Positions 30,629 through 41,072 of a stretch of 64,000 bases of DNA are shown one piece after another. The stretch comes from Pseudevernia furfuracea (lineage: Eukaryota; Ascomycota; Lecanoromycetes; Lecanorales; Parmeliaceae). Position numbers and translations under genes: made by a program. The first letter of the stretch is position 1. The number at the start of each line of letters is the position of its first letter. The notes under the pieces were generated by a model that saw nothing but the letters and a program-made list of their open reading frames with translations, was not told where the DNA came from and made no database searches. Location of the stretch: the NCBI GenBank assembly GCA_022315425.1, contig JAIUPT010000050.1:1240001-1304000 (forward strand), read 5' to 3'.

Positions 30629-32399
30629 ATGGCTTCTAGGCGGCTGGCGCTCAACCTCAATCAGGCTTTGCGGAGTCGCGCAGCCCTCAAATCAATTCAG
30701 CCCATGAGAGGTTTCGCAACTCCAGTTCACCAGGGCATCAATACCGAAAGCACGACCCTATCCAATGGACTGACCGTATGACTTCTCCAAATGAACTGCT
30801 GTCGGAAGCTTATGTATTCCCTAGATTGCTACTGAGCATTCTCCGTGGGCACAAACCTCTACTGTTGGTGTCTGGATCGACGCGGGATCAAGGGCAGAGA
30901 CAGACAAGACCAATGGCACAGCTCACTTCTTGGAGCACTTGGCATTCAAGGTACATGGAAACCTGCGTGTTCGCGGATGTGTGCGCGCTCATTGTCGTGC
31001 ATAGGGTACCAAGAATCGAACGCAGCAGCAACTGGAGCTTGAAATTGAAAACATGGGAGGCCACTTGAATGCGTACACTTCTGTAGGGGCTAACTTTCGC
31101 CATGTATTGAAGCTGTACTAATCTTTCAATCTAGCGTGAAAATACCGTCTATTATGCCAAGTCCTTCAACTCCGATGTCCCTGCTACAGTCAACATACTC
31201 TCCGATATCCTGCAAAACTCAAAACTGGAGCCTCAAGCCATCGAGCGAGAGCGCGATGTAATTTTGCGGGAACAAGAGGAGGTCGACAAGCAACTCGAGG
31301 AAGTTGTTTTTGATCATTTGCATGCCACCGCCTTCCAAGGTCAGCCTCTAGGGCGGACCATTCTAGGGCCAAAGGAGAACATTGCGAGCATTCAGCGGGA
31401 TGATTTGGTTGGCTACATCACGAAGAACTATACCGCCGATCGTATGGTCCTGGTCGGCGCTGGTGGCGTCCCTCACAAGCAATTGGTCGAACTCGCCGAG
31501 AAGTACTTCTCCAACATACCTATGGAACCACCAACCAGAGCAGCTGCCTCGAGTGCTGCCGCTCAAAAGCAAAAACCTGACTTCATCGGCTCTGAAGTCA
31601 GAATCAGAGACGACACTATTCCAACAGCAAACATTGCCATTGCAGTTGAAGGTGTGAGCTGGAAAGACGATGATTACTTTACCGCTCTGGTCACGCAAGC
31701 CATCGTCGGCAATTGGGATAGGGCAATGGGCAACTCTCCCTACCTTGGCAGCAAGCTCAGTACCTTCATCCACGAGAACAAACTGGCGAATAGCTTCATG
31801 AGCTTTTCTACCAGTTATAGTGACACAGGGTAAACCATGAAACTACTCAATCCCTCCTCAGCGAGCTTTACTGACCCAAATTACTAGGCTGTGGGGCATA
31901 TACCTTGTTACGGAAAACAAAACCCAAATCGATGATCTTGTCCATTTCACCCTTCGAGAGTGGTCCCGTCTTTCCTACAACGTTACTGAAGCCGAAACCG
32001 AGCGAGCAAAGGCTCAGCTCAAAGCTTCCATATTGCTCTCTCTTGACGGCACCACAGCCGTTGCGGAGGATATTGGCCGCCAAATCGTCACCACAGGCCG
32101 TCGCATGGACCCAGAGGAGGTAGAGAGGGTAGTCGGTAGTATAAGTGAGAAGGATGTCATGTCTTTTGCGAGGAGGAAACTTTGGGATCAGGATGTGGCA
32201 GTCAGTGCTGTGGGGGGTATCGAGGGATTGTTAGACTACAACCGGTACGTACATCCCGGTTTGATCCCTTCTTCCTCCAATCCAGTCCCTCTGCCCGGAT
32301 CACAAGACATTTTTGATTAGCAAAGATCAGCCCCCCCTTAAGTTTCCTAATGCTGACCTCATGCGCAGAATCAGAAACGATATGAGCCGCAATGCCTAG
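30629..32399 (+). CDS. mitochondrial processing peptidase beta subunit
   Basis: The catalytic M16 metallopeptidase subunit that removes presequences from imported matrix proteins. In Neurospora it is also the core I protein of complex III. The exons are 30629-30775, 30825-30950, 31005-31082, 31135-31829, 31888-32244 and 32369-32399, giving 477 residues. The zinc motif HFLEH is at about 83-87 in NGTAHFLEHLAFKGTKNRTQ. It is followed by MGGHLNAYTSRENTVYYAKS and the acidic RDVILREQEEVDKQLEE, then FHATAFQGQPLGRTILGP. The N-terminus (MASRRLALNLNQALRSRAAL) is a typical presequence. The first four introns are 49-58 bp. The fifth (32245-32368) is 124 bp and looks like the long intron family. The yeast orthologue is MAS1, and the Neurospora one is pep. 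Confidence 0.94.
32245..32368 (+). repeat. introner-like intron, beta-MPP gene
   Basis: A 124-bp intron, GTACGT to CAG, more than twice the length of the other four introns of this gene. It contains GGATCACAAGACATTTTTG, close to the block of transporter intron 6, and AATGCTGACCTCATGCGCAG at the acceptor. Confidence 0.55.
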
Positions 32400-32836
32400 A
32401 GGCTGCGTCGCTCTAATAGACAGTATTTCGAGAATCCTGCACGCATCCATTGTACAAATATCTATACAATCATTCGCGCACTCGTGACGTAAGATCCATC
32501 AGATGGAGCTACCTGTCGCAAACATGCCCAACATCAGAGTGACCTATGTGCTAATATGAAAGAAAGGACTCGCTCACAGTGTTGCATAGATCGTGGTACT
32601 ATTGACCGAAAGGGAGAGGTGCCAGGAGGACATAGACCTCGAATTGTTCAGCTATGTACAGAGGGTCAATAACTATGTCTGCCGCCTACTCTTAGATGAT
32701 TTGGATGCTTTACCGTAGGAATTAGTTTATAAAAGGCTCTAGAACAATACCAGCTATCCCCAGAGACATCACTGAAACTCTGGGAGACCTCTACTGCTTC
32801 ACCTTTAGCTTTTACTACCAACTATCCCAACACATA
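32400..32836. other. convergent intergenic region
   Basis: About 440 bp between the stops of beta-MPP (+) and HIS4 (-). No gene is seen. Confidence 0.5.
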
Positions 32837-35649
32837 TCACTCCTTAGTCCCGTCCATCTCTCGTAGCCTTATACTGACAGCTCTGCGATGAGCCTCTAAT
32901 TCTTCGACCTTGGCCAGTTGCATGACCGCACTACTGACATTCCTCAATCCTTGTTGAGTCAGATTGGAGCTGGTTATGTGCTTCGTGAACGATGACAGGT
33001 TGACTCCTGAGTACTGTTTGGCATAGCCATAAGTTGCTTAAGATTGAGTTAGCGAAGTGACTGGCAATGGACTTGTAGCTGGGAATCATACGCAAAGAAT
33101 GATTGGTGCCGGCAGAGTAGTCTCCTACACTTTCAGGAGCCCAGGGTCCCACAAAAATACTTCCCGCATGATCAACTAAAGATACTACGGACTCCGCATT
33201 TTCGACTTGCAGAATCAGATGTTCCGGCGCGTATTGATTGCTATATTCTATTGCCTCTGTGATATCTTTGACCACCAATGTTACCGAATGCTCGATTGCT
33301 CCTCGCACAATGTCCTTTCTTGGTAAGGCCATAGCTTGAGCGTGTAATTCATCTTCAACAGCAGCTAGTTGCTCTTCCGATAGATCGACGGCTATCAACA
33401 CAACTTGCGAGTCAATACCATGTTCTGCTTGACTGAGGAGGTCTGAAGCCACAAATTTCGGATTTGCCGACTTGTCTGCAACGACTAGCACCTCGCTCGG
33501 CCCAGCAGGCATGTCGATACTGACGCCGGCCGTGGTGTCATTGGAGACAACCATCTTTCCCGCGGTAACAAATTGGTTACCAGGTCCGAGGATCTTGTCG
33601 ACTTTGGAAATACTCTCTGTCCCGTATGCCAGAGCTGCAATAGCTTGTGCTCCTCCTGCGAGAACAATACTCTCAGCACCAATCTTGTGAGCTATATAAA
33701 CAATCTCAGGCGTGATCGTGCCATCCTTGCGAGGGGGAGAGGCCAGAATGATCTTCTTACAACCTGCGACCATGGCAGGAACACCGAGCATCAACGCCGT
33801 CGAGGGCAAAACTGCGGTTCCGCCGGGCACGTAGAGGCCAACCCTTTCTATTGGACGAGAGAATCGCGAGCAGACAACGCCGGGCATGGTCTCCACACGC
33901 AATGGCTTCTCTTCCCTTTGTGCCGCATGGAAACGGCGAATGTTCTCGTAGCTAACATTGATAGCTTCGATCGTTTCTTGGGGCAACTGCATCAGATTTT
34001 GCGGAAACGGCGCACGAAGAATCGGTGAAGTCAGGGAGGTAGCTTTTTCGAATTTGTGCGTGTACTTCAAGACGGCGGAATCTCCGCCCTCACGAACATC
34101 TTTGATAATAGGCTTGACAATGTCCATGATATCCTCGGTAGATTTTTGGGATGGGCGCTGAAGTGCCTCCTTGATGATTTTCACTTCAGTGTCTCTGGTC
34201 TTATAGCGCTTCATCCGTATACTTCCCTTTTGGAGGCCTGCAGCGTCATCCTTTTCTTTCGGGACGGACGCTGCCTCTTTTAGAGTCTCCTGTTCCGCAC
34301 TTCCACTCATGGCCCCCGAAGAGCCGTTGCTTGTATCTTGATGGCCAACCTTTTTGGCCCATTGTGGCTTGGCATCACCCTTTCTTCTTGTAATCTTTGT
34401 GCTCTTCAGATCCAGGTTATGTTCGATGTCTCCCATACTTACACCTGCAGCAACACACTTGGTCAAGGCAAAATAGAGTAGATCTCCAGCTTCAGCTGTA
34501 ATATCCTTCTTATTGGTGGCCTCACATAGCTCGCTTGCTTCTTCCATGATCTTGGCTTCGAGAAGCTTGGGTTCGTTGAACAGTCTAGAAGTATAAGAAC
34601 CCTCAGGTGCTGATTCTTTGCGATTTTGCAGCGTTCGTTCGAGACGTGAGACACCAGAATAAGGGCCGAAACAGGTTGAGCTCTTCAAGTGGCAGAAGCC
34701 TATCTCTTGTGAGTGACATGGGAGATATTTGAGAGTCAATTACAATACCTTCTCCACTTTGCCTTACGTTGAACTGCAGAGCATCTGCATCACAGTCCAT
34801 GAAGATATTGATCAGCTCTTGGGTATCGCCGCTCTCTTGACCCTTGACCCACAAGCCGTGGCGGCGGCTGTGGTATACACCACGTCCTGTTTTTAAAGCT
34901 ACTTCTATACTTTTCCCATTGCTATAGACCAGTCCCAGAGAAATTCCATTTTCGTCAGTAACAATTGTGGGAAATAATCCGTCTGGTCGATCGCTACGGA
35001 TTGCGGAAGTGATCAAAACGTGTGCTGGCACAAGATCTGGGTACTTTTCGGGATCTGTTGTGAGTTTACTCGCCGGAATGATAGCCACATGACCATCCTT
35101 GACAGCTTTGATATAATCATTTTGGATGTTGTGGGCTAAAGTCACATATCGACCAGGGTAATAATCGGTCTTGGACATTCGGTTCATCGTATCTAGCAGC
35201 TTCCAATCACCGACTCCTTGGATCTGGATGCCAATGGGTGTGTCTGGAATCAAATCCTTGATTTTGGTGAGAATGTTTACGGCCGTTTCTTCCGGTCCAC
35301 CCTCAGATTCCGAATTGTCAAAAGAAATGACAAGACGACCGAGGTCCTTGCCTACAAGCAGACGATCCTCGACTATTGCCTTCATCTGCCAGGACGCCAC
35401 AAAGACCTTGGCGCAGCCATTGTTCAGTAAGGATAGAATGTCTTCTGAAGATTCTGAGGCTGTACAATCGCAATAGATACTGTAACGATTGAAATTATTG
35501 CGAAGGAAAGCGATTGCATCTTGCTGCGTTTGCGGCGTAGCAGTGATATGAACACGGTGCAGGTAAGAGATAGTCTTCAAAGCAATGCCATTGTCTCCGG
35601 AAGATGGAAGGTTTTCGATGTCAATAGACACCAAAAAATGTTCTGCCAT
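32837..35649 (-). CDS. HIS4: trifunctional histidine biosynthesis protein His4
   Basis: A fusion carrying steps 2, 3 and 10 of histidine synthesis: phosphoribosyl-ATP pyrophosphohydrolase, phosphoribosyl-AMP cyclohydrolase and histidinol dehydrogenase. The exons are 34749-35649, 33092-34699 and 32837-33036, giving 902 residues. The cyclohydrolase part ends with RHGLWVKGQESGDTQELI and DCDADALQFNVRQSGEGFCH across the first intron. The pyrophosphohydrolase follows (LLEAKIMEEASELCEA, ITAEAGDLLYFALTKC). The dehydrogenase (from about 480) has VGLYVPGGTAVLPST, KILGPGNQFVTAGKM, DMPAGPSEVLVVAD, SQAEHGIDSQ with zinc-ligand residues, and YAPEHLILQ. The last exon supplies PTYGYAKQYSGVNLSSFTKH. The linker between the second and third domains is long and charged. 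The gene diverges from CMC1. Confidence 0.95.
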
Positions 35650-35984
35650 GGAGGTCTCTCCCTTAACGGAACCCAGACCAGAAAGTGAAGCTCGTTTACC
35701 GTTTACAAAACACTGCGTTCGTTTGTTCGAGGGTCCATAGTATATAGATTTTAGAGATGCGAAATCTTCTTACCTACCTACCTTAGATTGGGAAATAAAA
35801 TACACAGCTAGCGTTAAATATATAACAGCTACCTCAAAGCATGAACATATTACAGCACCTCGAGCACTCACTTGCGTTATGTGTCACGCTCACCATGAAG
35901 TACACACTCATAATTCGCATGAAACCGCAGTACTGCTGGGTTGATCACATGCAGCACTCTCGGTTTCCGTAAGCTGCAATCATT
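35650..35984. promoter_or_regulatory. shared upstream region, HIS4 and CMC1
   Basis: 335 bp between divergent start codons. I looked for the general-control site TGACTCA and saw no exact copy. A CTACCTACCT run lies near 35775. Confidence 0.45.
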
Positions 35985-36457
35985 ATGGGCACACCCAAAT
36001 CCGAACCTTCCCAATCAAATTCCCTCCCCTCTCGAAATCCCCTCCCACTTTCTTCAGCCCAGGAGTCTCAGGTAAGAGACCTCTATTATAAAAGAGTCCG
36101 AGGTCGATGTGCCAATCAGATTCGGGGTACGTAAGATGTCTCTTTTTTCTTTCTCTTTGTGGCTGGTTTTCTAATTAACGCCTAGACTTCGCATCATGTG
36201 CCACCAATCGCACAATATCTGCAACCTGGGCATGTCGAAAACAACGTCTGGAGATGAATTCATGCATGATTCAACATGCTTCACAGAAGGAGCAGGATGC
36301 GGCAAGAGAGGAGTGGTTCGCCACCATGGACTTGCGGCGACTCGAAGTGGAAGAAAAAAAGCGCCAAAAAGCAGAGGCTGAGAAGTTCTTCAAGGAATGG
36401 TGGGATATTTCGAAGTCTTCAGGTCAAGAGGAGGGAGCAAAGGCAGAAAAGGACTGA
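35985..36457 (+). CDS. CMC1: COX assembly mitochondrial protein, twin CX9C
   Basis: A small protein of the mitochondrial intermembrane space that helps copper delivery and assembly of cytochrome c oxidase. The exons are 35985-36126 and 36186-36457, giving 137 residues. After a Ser/Pro-rich start come VRDLYYKRVRGRC, then the two CX9C pairs: C-ANQIRDFAS-C and C-RKQRLEMNS-C, which form the helical hairpin with two disulphides imported by Mia40. A charged helix (EEWFATMDLRRLEVEEKKRQ) and an acidic tail follow. The intron splits the first pair (G+AC, giving RGDFASC). The splice donor-like GTAAGA at 36074 lies within coding sequence. Reading through it is needed for the first Cys. Confidence 0.9.
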
Positions 36458-36718
36458 CTACGCGTCGCTGGCATCTACCGGATTATACGTATCACAAGTT
36501 AAGTGCAGGCATTTACTGATTTTGAGCGACGGAGTTCGGAGGTAGGACATCGGTGGGCAAGTACACTTCGCTCTTATGAGTCAAGAAGGCACTTTCTACC
36601 TCGCAGTCCATATGCTGCCTGCAAATCCCCAATCCATACAAGGCCTCGAAGCCTCAAGAACGCCTTGTAATGCATCGCTAAACCGCTTGCATAATGGAGA
36701 CAAATTCAATCTTGGGCT

Positions 36719-37498
36719 TCATGGCTCCATGTCTCGGCCCGCTTCTGGATTATTGCCCTCTCCGAAGATGTCCTCCATCCTGCCACCGCCCTCCTCATCT
36801 CCGCCATCCTCGCCCTCGGCTTCTTCGCCGTCGACATTTCCCATTCTCTCCTCCTTTACTGCGTCCTGCATCTCCTCGTCCTCCTCATCCCATTCTTCGC
36901 GTAAGTTCCAACCAGCACCCGTGAGGCAATATTGCTCTGGCGGCAGCCTCATGCCCCAGTCTTTAGAAACTGGCGGTAATCCCACGCGGTTCTTTTCTTG
37001 CGCTATCTCGTTGTAGAACTCCTTGGGCAATGTAGGGTTAAATTGGTAGTGTGTTCGACTGGCTATGCTCAATCGAAGTGCTGATAATGTGACGGAGCTC
37101 AAATCATTCTGTGCCGCAGCTTTGCCAGATCCTGTGCCCGGACCTGAAGTCCCATAACCTTCGCTGACGAAATGAAGGGCATCCCTGGGACTCCATGTTA
37201 AGATGTAGTAGGGATTGGAGCTCCCGGGGAACACTTACTGTAATGTCGAAGAAGTGTAGCGGTAGGCGAAATCCATGAGCTGGAGGGGAACTCGTTCTTG
37301 ATAGGCATTCACGCCGTAGTTTGCGAGTATAAGGTGTATGAGTCGGGCATCTCGAGGTCTCTTTGATTGTCCGTTGTCTACAGGAGAGTTTGTGGGAAAG
37401 CTCGGATTTATTGAATCTGCCGCTGTAGGTTCATCTTGACTTGATGATTGATTCGCCCCTGGATTGGCATCTGGAACAGCGCCATTGGCTTCCGCCAT
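36719..37498 (-). CDS. TAF9: transcription initiation factor TFIID subunit 9
   Basis: A histone-fold subunit shared by TFIID and SAGA that pairs with Taf6. The exons are 37239-37498 and 36719-37184, giving 241 residues. The histone fold begins RPRDARLIHLILANYGVNAY and continues ERVPLQLMDFAYRYTSSTLQ, then DALHFVSEGYG across the 54-bp intron. A conserved segment follows (LRLSIASRTHYQFNPTLPKE, VGLPPVSKDWGMRLPPEQYC). The C-terminus is an acidic, Gly-rich tail. The N-terminal 50 residues are Ser/Asn-rich. The gene lies downstream of PAH1 on the same strand. Confidence 0.92.
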
Positions 37499-37999
37499 TA
37501 CGCCTAAGCCGGCGCTTTGCGCAGTCTGTGGGTTGCAGTGAGCTGGAGGTGGTGTACGTCCAGGTTCGTTACTCGTAGTGAGAATGAGAATAAGATTTTG
37601 GAGGAAGGTTTAACCGAGACAGAGCCCTTTTGGAAACCAGCGTGCTTCGAAATAGGTATCAAGCCAAATCAATTTTAGCCGTCAGTATCTGTATCCTCAA
37701 TACTCCAGGGCTCTTTGCCATAGTATCTGCCCCTGGTCCTTGCAGCCCGCATCACTACCTTACAACATCGTACAGAAAGTGCGTTGAATTGTCTCTCCTA
37801 GAGGCTAACTACGTAAAGTCGGTAGTACTCCACAACGACGGGATCACACAGCAGACTTCAGGACCATGACCCTTCTCAAAAGCGCCTTCCAATGCAGCCA
37901 TAATGCAATGAAACTCCGACATATGCAAGAGCTTTTCCCATTACGCCAACGACTCTCAGCGCTTTGCTTGCTCCAATTCTGACTTTGTGACTCCTGTAC
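37499..37999. other. TAF9 upstream / PAH1 downstream region
   Basis: About 500 bp between the PAH1 stop and the TAF9 start, both on the minus strand. No gene is seen. Confidence 0.5.
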
Positions 38000-40576
38000 C
38001 TAGCTCGATGTCCATTCGTGTTTTGCCGCCCCGGTAGCAGAGCGTGTGACTTCAGCTGTTGTGGTTCTCTTGAGGTGAGCCTTCGACGATCTCCCATCAT
38101 TGTCAGCAATCTCAATCTCTACCGCATCAGGCACAATATCGTTTCCGTCATCGTCAAGTGAGATGCTTTCGATTATTGAGGAAACCAAATCCTCTCCCTC
38201 TCCTTCATCAATTGATATTCGGGACATATAGCTTTCCCCCATGCCATCTAGTTCCTCTTCCTCCTCCTCGTCATCATCATCGAGACCTTCACTTCCATAA
38301 TCTTCACTCCTTATACTTGCCCTCTCTTTTTTAATTTGTTTTTCAACCTCGGAGTCACTCTCCGAAAAGTAGTCAATATCCTCAGGCACGTCCCTCCAGA
38401 AGACGAAGTCCGTTTCCTTTTCCGCCCCGCTATTCGTGAGTAGACTAATAGTAGGAAAAAAGTGGTCCACAACCTCTCGCATGGTGACATAGCTGCTTTT
38501 GTATTTGTTCAGCGTGAGAAGATCAAGAGAGACTTCCGCGTTCGAATTGATCGTAAATATTCGCGTCGACGGAATGTTGACCGATCTGTAGCTCAAAGCG
38601 TCTGTCAATCGGTTGCCAAACCCGGCATAAAAGGGTTTTCTCTCTTGGCCAAAGAGATTTAAGATATCGCGGAGACAGGCCATCTTGAACACTTCTGGTT
38701 TCCGAAGATATATCTCGCGCCTCAATGCAGCAATTGTTCGATCGGGACTTAGGATCACTGGGCCTTTGGGTAATTTAAACCCCTCTTGGGAGACGCCGTT
38801 CAAATAGCTCCGAGTTGTATCTGCTTGCCCAACAGATCTGCTGGTAAGATATAGAATATTATATCCATTTGCCACAATGTCCGCGTACAGCTTTGCAACA
38901 CCTATATGGGTCCAGTCACGTCCAATCATATTCAACACATGACCAAGAGCATCAGACCTACACAATTAATATTTAGTTCCGCTGTGTTGGGTATGAGCCG
39001 CACAGCTTACTTTGTGATGGTGCCGTCAATGTCTGATATGACAATGGGCACATCGTACTTCCAATAGTACATATATGCCTGACACGTAGCGCGGTTGACA
39101 CTGAAACTCATAGAGTTTTCGCCCGGCTTCAAATTCAAAGCTTTCAATTGGTCACTGGTGAGCCGTAGAGTTTTCGCATAGTTTCTGTTAGGATCCCCAC
39201 TGCTGGGCACCTCGGCCGGAGGTGTTCGTGGTGGTGTCACAAGTCCAGTCGGAGTCGCGTCTGATTTAGTCCGATGATGTTTGCTTGAAATCTGGGAGGT
39301 TGTAGATAGTCTTTCGTCGTCGCTGTGATAGCCGGGATCTGATGCTGCATCACTGAGCACTGCACCTGGGGCCAGACCTCGAAGTCCAAATCTACGTCCA
39401 GCTGCCTCTTTGGCCTCCTCACTACTGTATATCCATAGATTACCCTGCTCATCGGCCCCTATCAGAGCGCCGATGTCGTAACTCCCTTCAAGTTCCTCGG
39501 CCAGTATTTTTCGTGCTATCACTTCTGCCCGAAGAGCTTCGTCTTCACTGCTTTTGTAGCCGGTCATATCAAGCATCAAATCTCCATTGTCTGTGACGCG
39601 GGTGGGAATATTAGAAATCGACAGCTTCTTCGACAGCATTTTTGCCCGGTTGAATGCATCATTGGAAGAGAGAGGCGGTGGACTGGTGGAGCGTTCTGTA
39701 GGAGCCGAAGTTGCCAGGCTCGGCCCAACATGGAGGCCCGGCTCGCCTCCATGTGCTTGAGTTTGCGTATGATCGCTGTGTACCTCGCTTTGTGGACGTG
39801 TGGACGTTGGTACAAGCTCTGCCGAAGCAGCGCGCTTGATTTGTGGAGAAGACGTAGCCTTGGAAGCCGACCAGCCGCTACTTCCAACATCGTCCGAAAT
39901 GACCTCAGAGCTGGTAGATAGCGGAGTAAGTGCACCTATAACCGTCGTTACTCCTGCAAACCTGTGGGATCAGATGACACGTACCAAAATCACTTTTGGC
40001 TCTCGAAGCATCAGACAAGGTTGGCCTCAGTCGCCCAACCGTGTCCCGTCTTCTACCGTTGATCCCATCCGTGTTTAGATCTAGAAAGTCTGGCTCCTGT
40101 AATGTAGGGACTGAGGCGACATCCTGCTCTAAAAGACTTTGCGGACTCGTCGCTGGTGAGATAACGGGTGATGTTTGCAGGCTCTCTGGGATTTCATCAG
40201 AAGTCTCGAAGACAAAGAAGGCTTCCCCGCCTTCTCCGAGTTTCATAGAATGGTCTTGCTTGGCATTGTTGACCTTGAATTCGACCTAAAGGGATTGCCT
40301 CGTAAGTCGAGCCCCAGGGGCCAGATGGGAGAGTAGCACACTTTCTTTTCATACGGCCTCAGCAGAGAAAATTTCCCAAAACGGACATGGAATGGTGAGC
40401 ATGCTAGTGATCCTGATAGCCATGGTTAGTGATCGAATTGAGGCGTGGTTACAAGATCGGTCTATACCGTCTTCCTGCTCGACAACGATAACATCGATAG
40501 CACCGCTAAGTGTTGCTGGATTAATGGAATTCCATGTTTTAGACACCGACCCCCCGATACTCCTCACATACTGCAT
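38000..40576 (-). CDS. PAH1: phosphatidate phosphatase, lipin family
   Basis: A magnesium-dependent phosphatidate phosphatase that makes diacylglycerol for storage lipid and limits nuclear membrane growth. The exons are 40468-40576, 40342-40412, 39985-40285, 39011-39935 and 38000-38957, giving 787 residues. The N-LIP domain starts MQYVRSIGGSVSKTWNSINP and continues ACSPFHVRFGKFSLLRPYEK and KLGEGGEAFFVFET. The C-LIP domain has the catalytic DIDGT at about 462-466, in DVPIVISDIDGTITKSDALG. After it comes HVLNMIGRDWTHIGVAKLY and LTSRSVGQADTTR. The middle and the acidic C-terminus are Ser-rich, as in other lipins where they are phosphorylated. The acceptors of introns 1 and 3 were chosen to keep DGSLACSPFH and GALTPLSTSSE in frame. 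Confidence 0.95.
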
Positions 40577-41072
40577 CTCTCTAGAAGACAGCAAATCTAG
40601 TAAATGTTGGAAAGATCAGTCGTCATCAACAGTCCTCAACCCTTGAACAAGACAATTCCTAAGTTGTAGGAAAGAAGAGCTGATGTTTTGTGTGTCACAT
40701 TTCTAAGATGTGAATCAAAGCCCGATTCTATGCAAAAAATCATACTTCTATTTCAGAAACTGTCCCAGGTCAGTGCTAGAAGTCACATCACGTGGAAGCT
40801 CGCAAGTCATCATCCATCCCGCTAAGCACCGTTGAATGATGGCACGGAGGAAGGGTCGGCCCGGTACGGCAGATATTCGGGCCAAAAAGAGACAGCCAGA
40901 GGCTGAAGCAGAAGATGGGCACATCAAAACAGATACACCAAACATAAAACCGACCACTGTCAAAGGAACTCACTGGGTACCACATATCATATGCTGTTCA
41001 TCCATTATATGCTTCCCGGTCTATCTTCGCCTTTCAGTCCTTGCATCGATCCAGGGCTTAGACCCGCAGTCC
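40577..41072. promoter_or_regulatory. shared upstream region, PAH1 and the FN3 protein
   Basis: About 500 bp between divergent starts. The frame of the FN3 protein stays open back to 40836, so up to 79 extra N-terminal residues are possible and the true intergenic space may be only 260 bp. Confidence 0.45.

Noticed and set aside
40349..40594. Upstream Met (40594) as the lipin start
   Set aside because: The N-LIP domain of the family starts with MQYVRSIGGSVSKTW, so the Met at 40576 is preferred.
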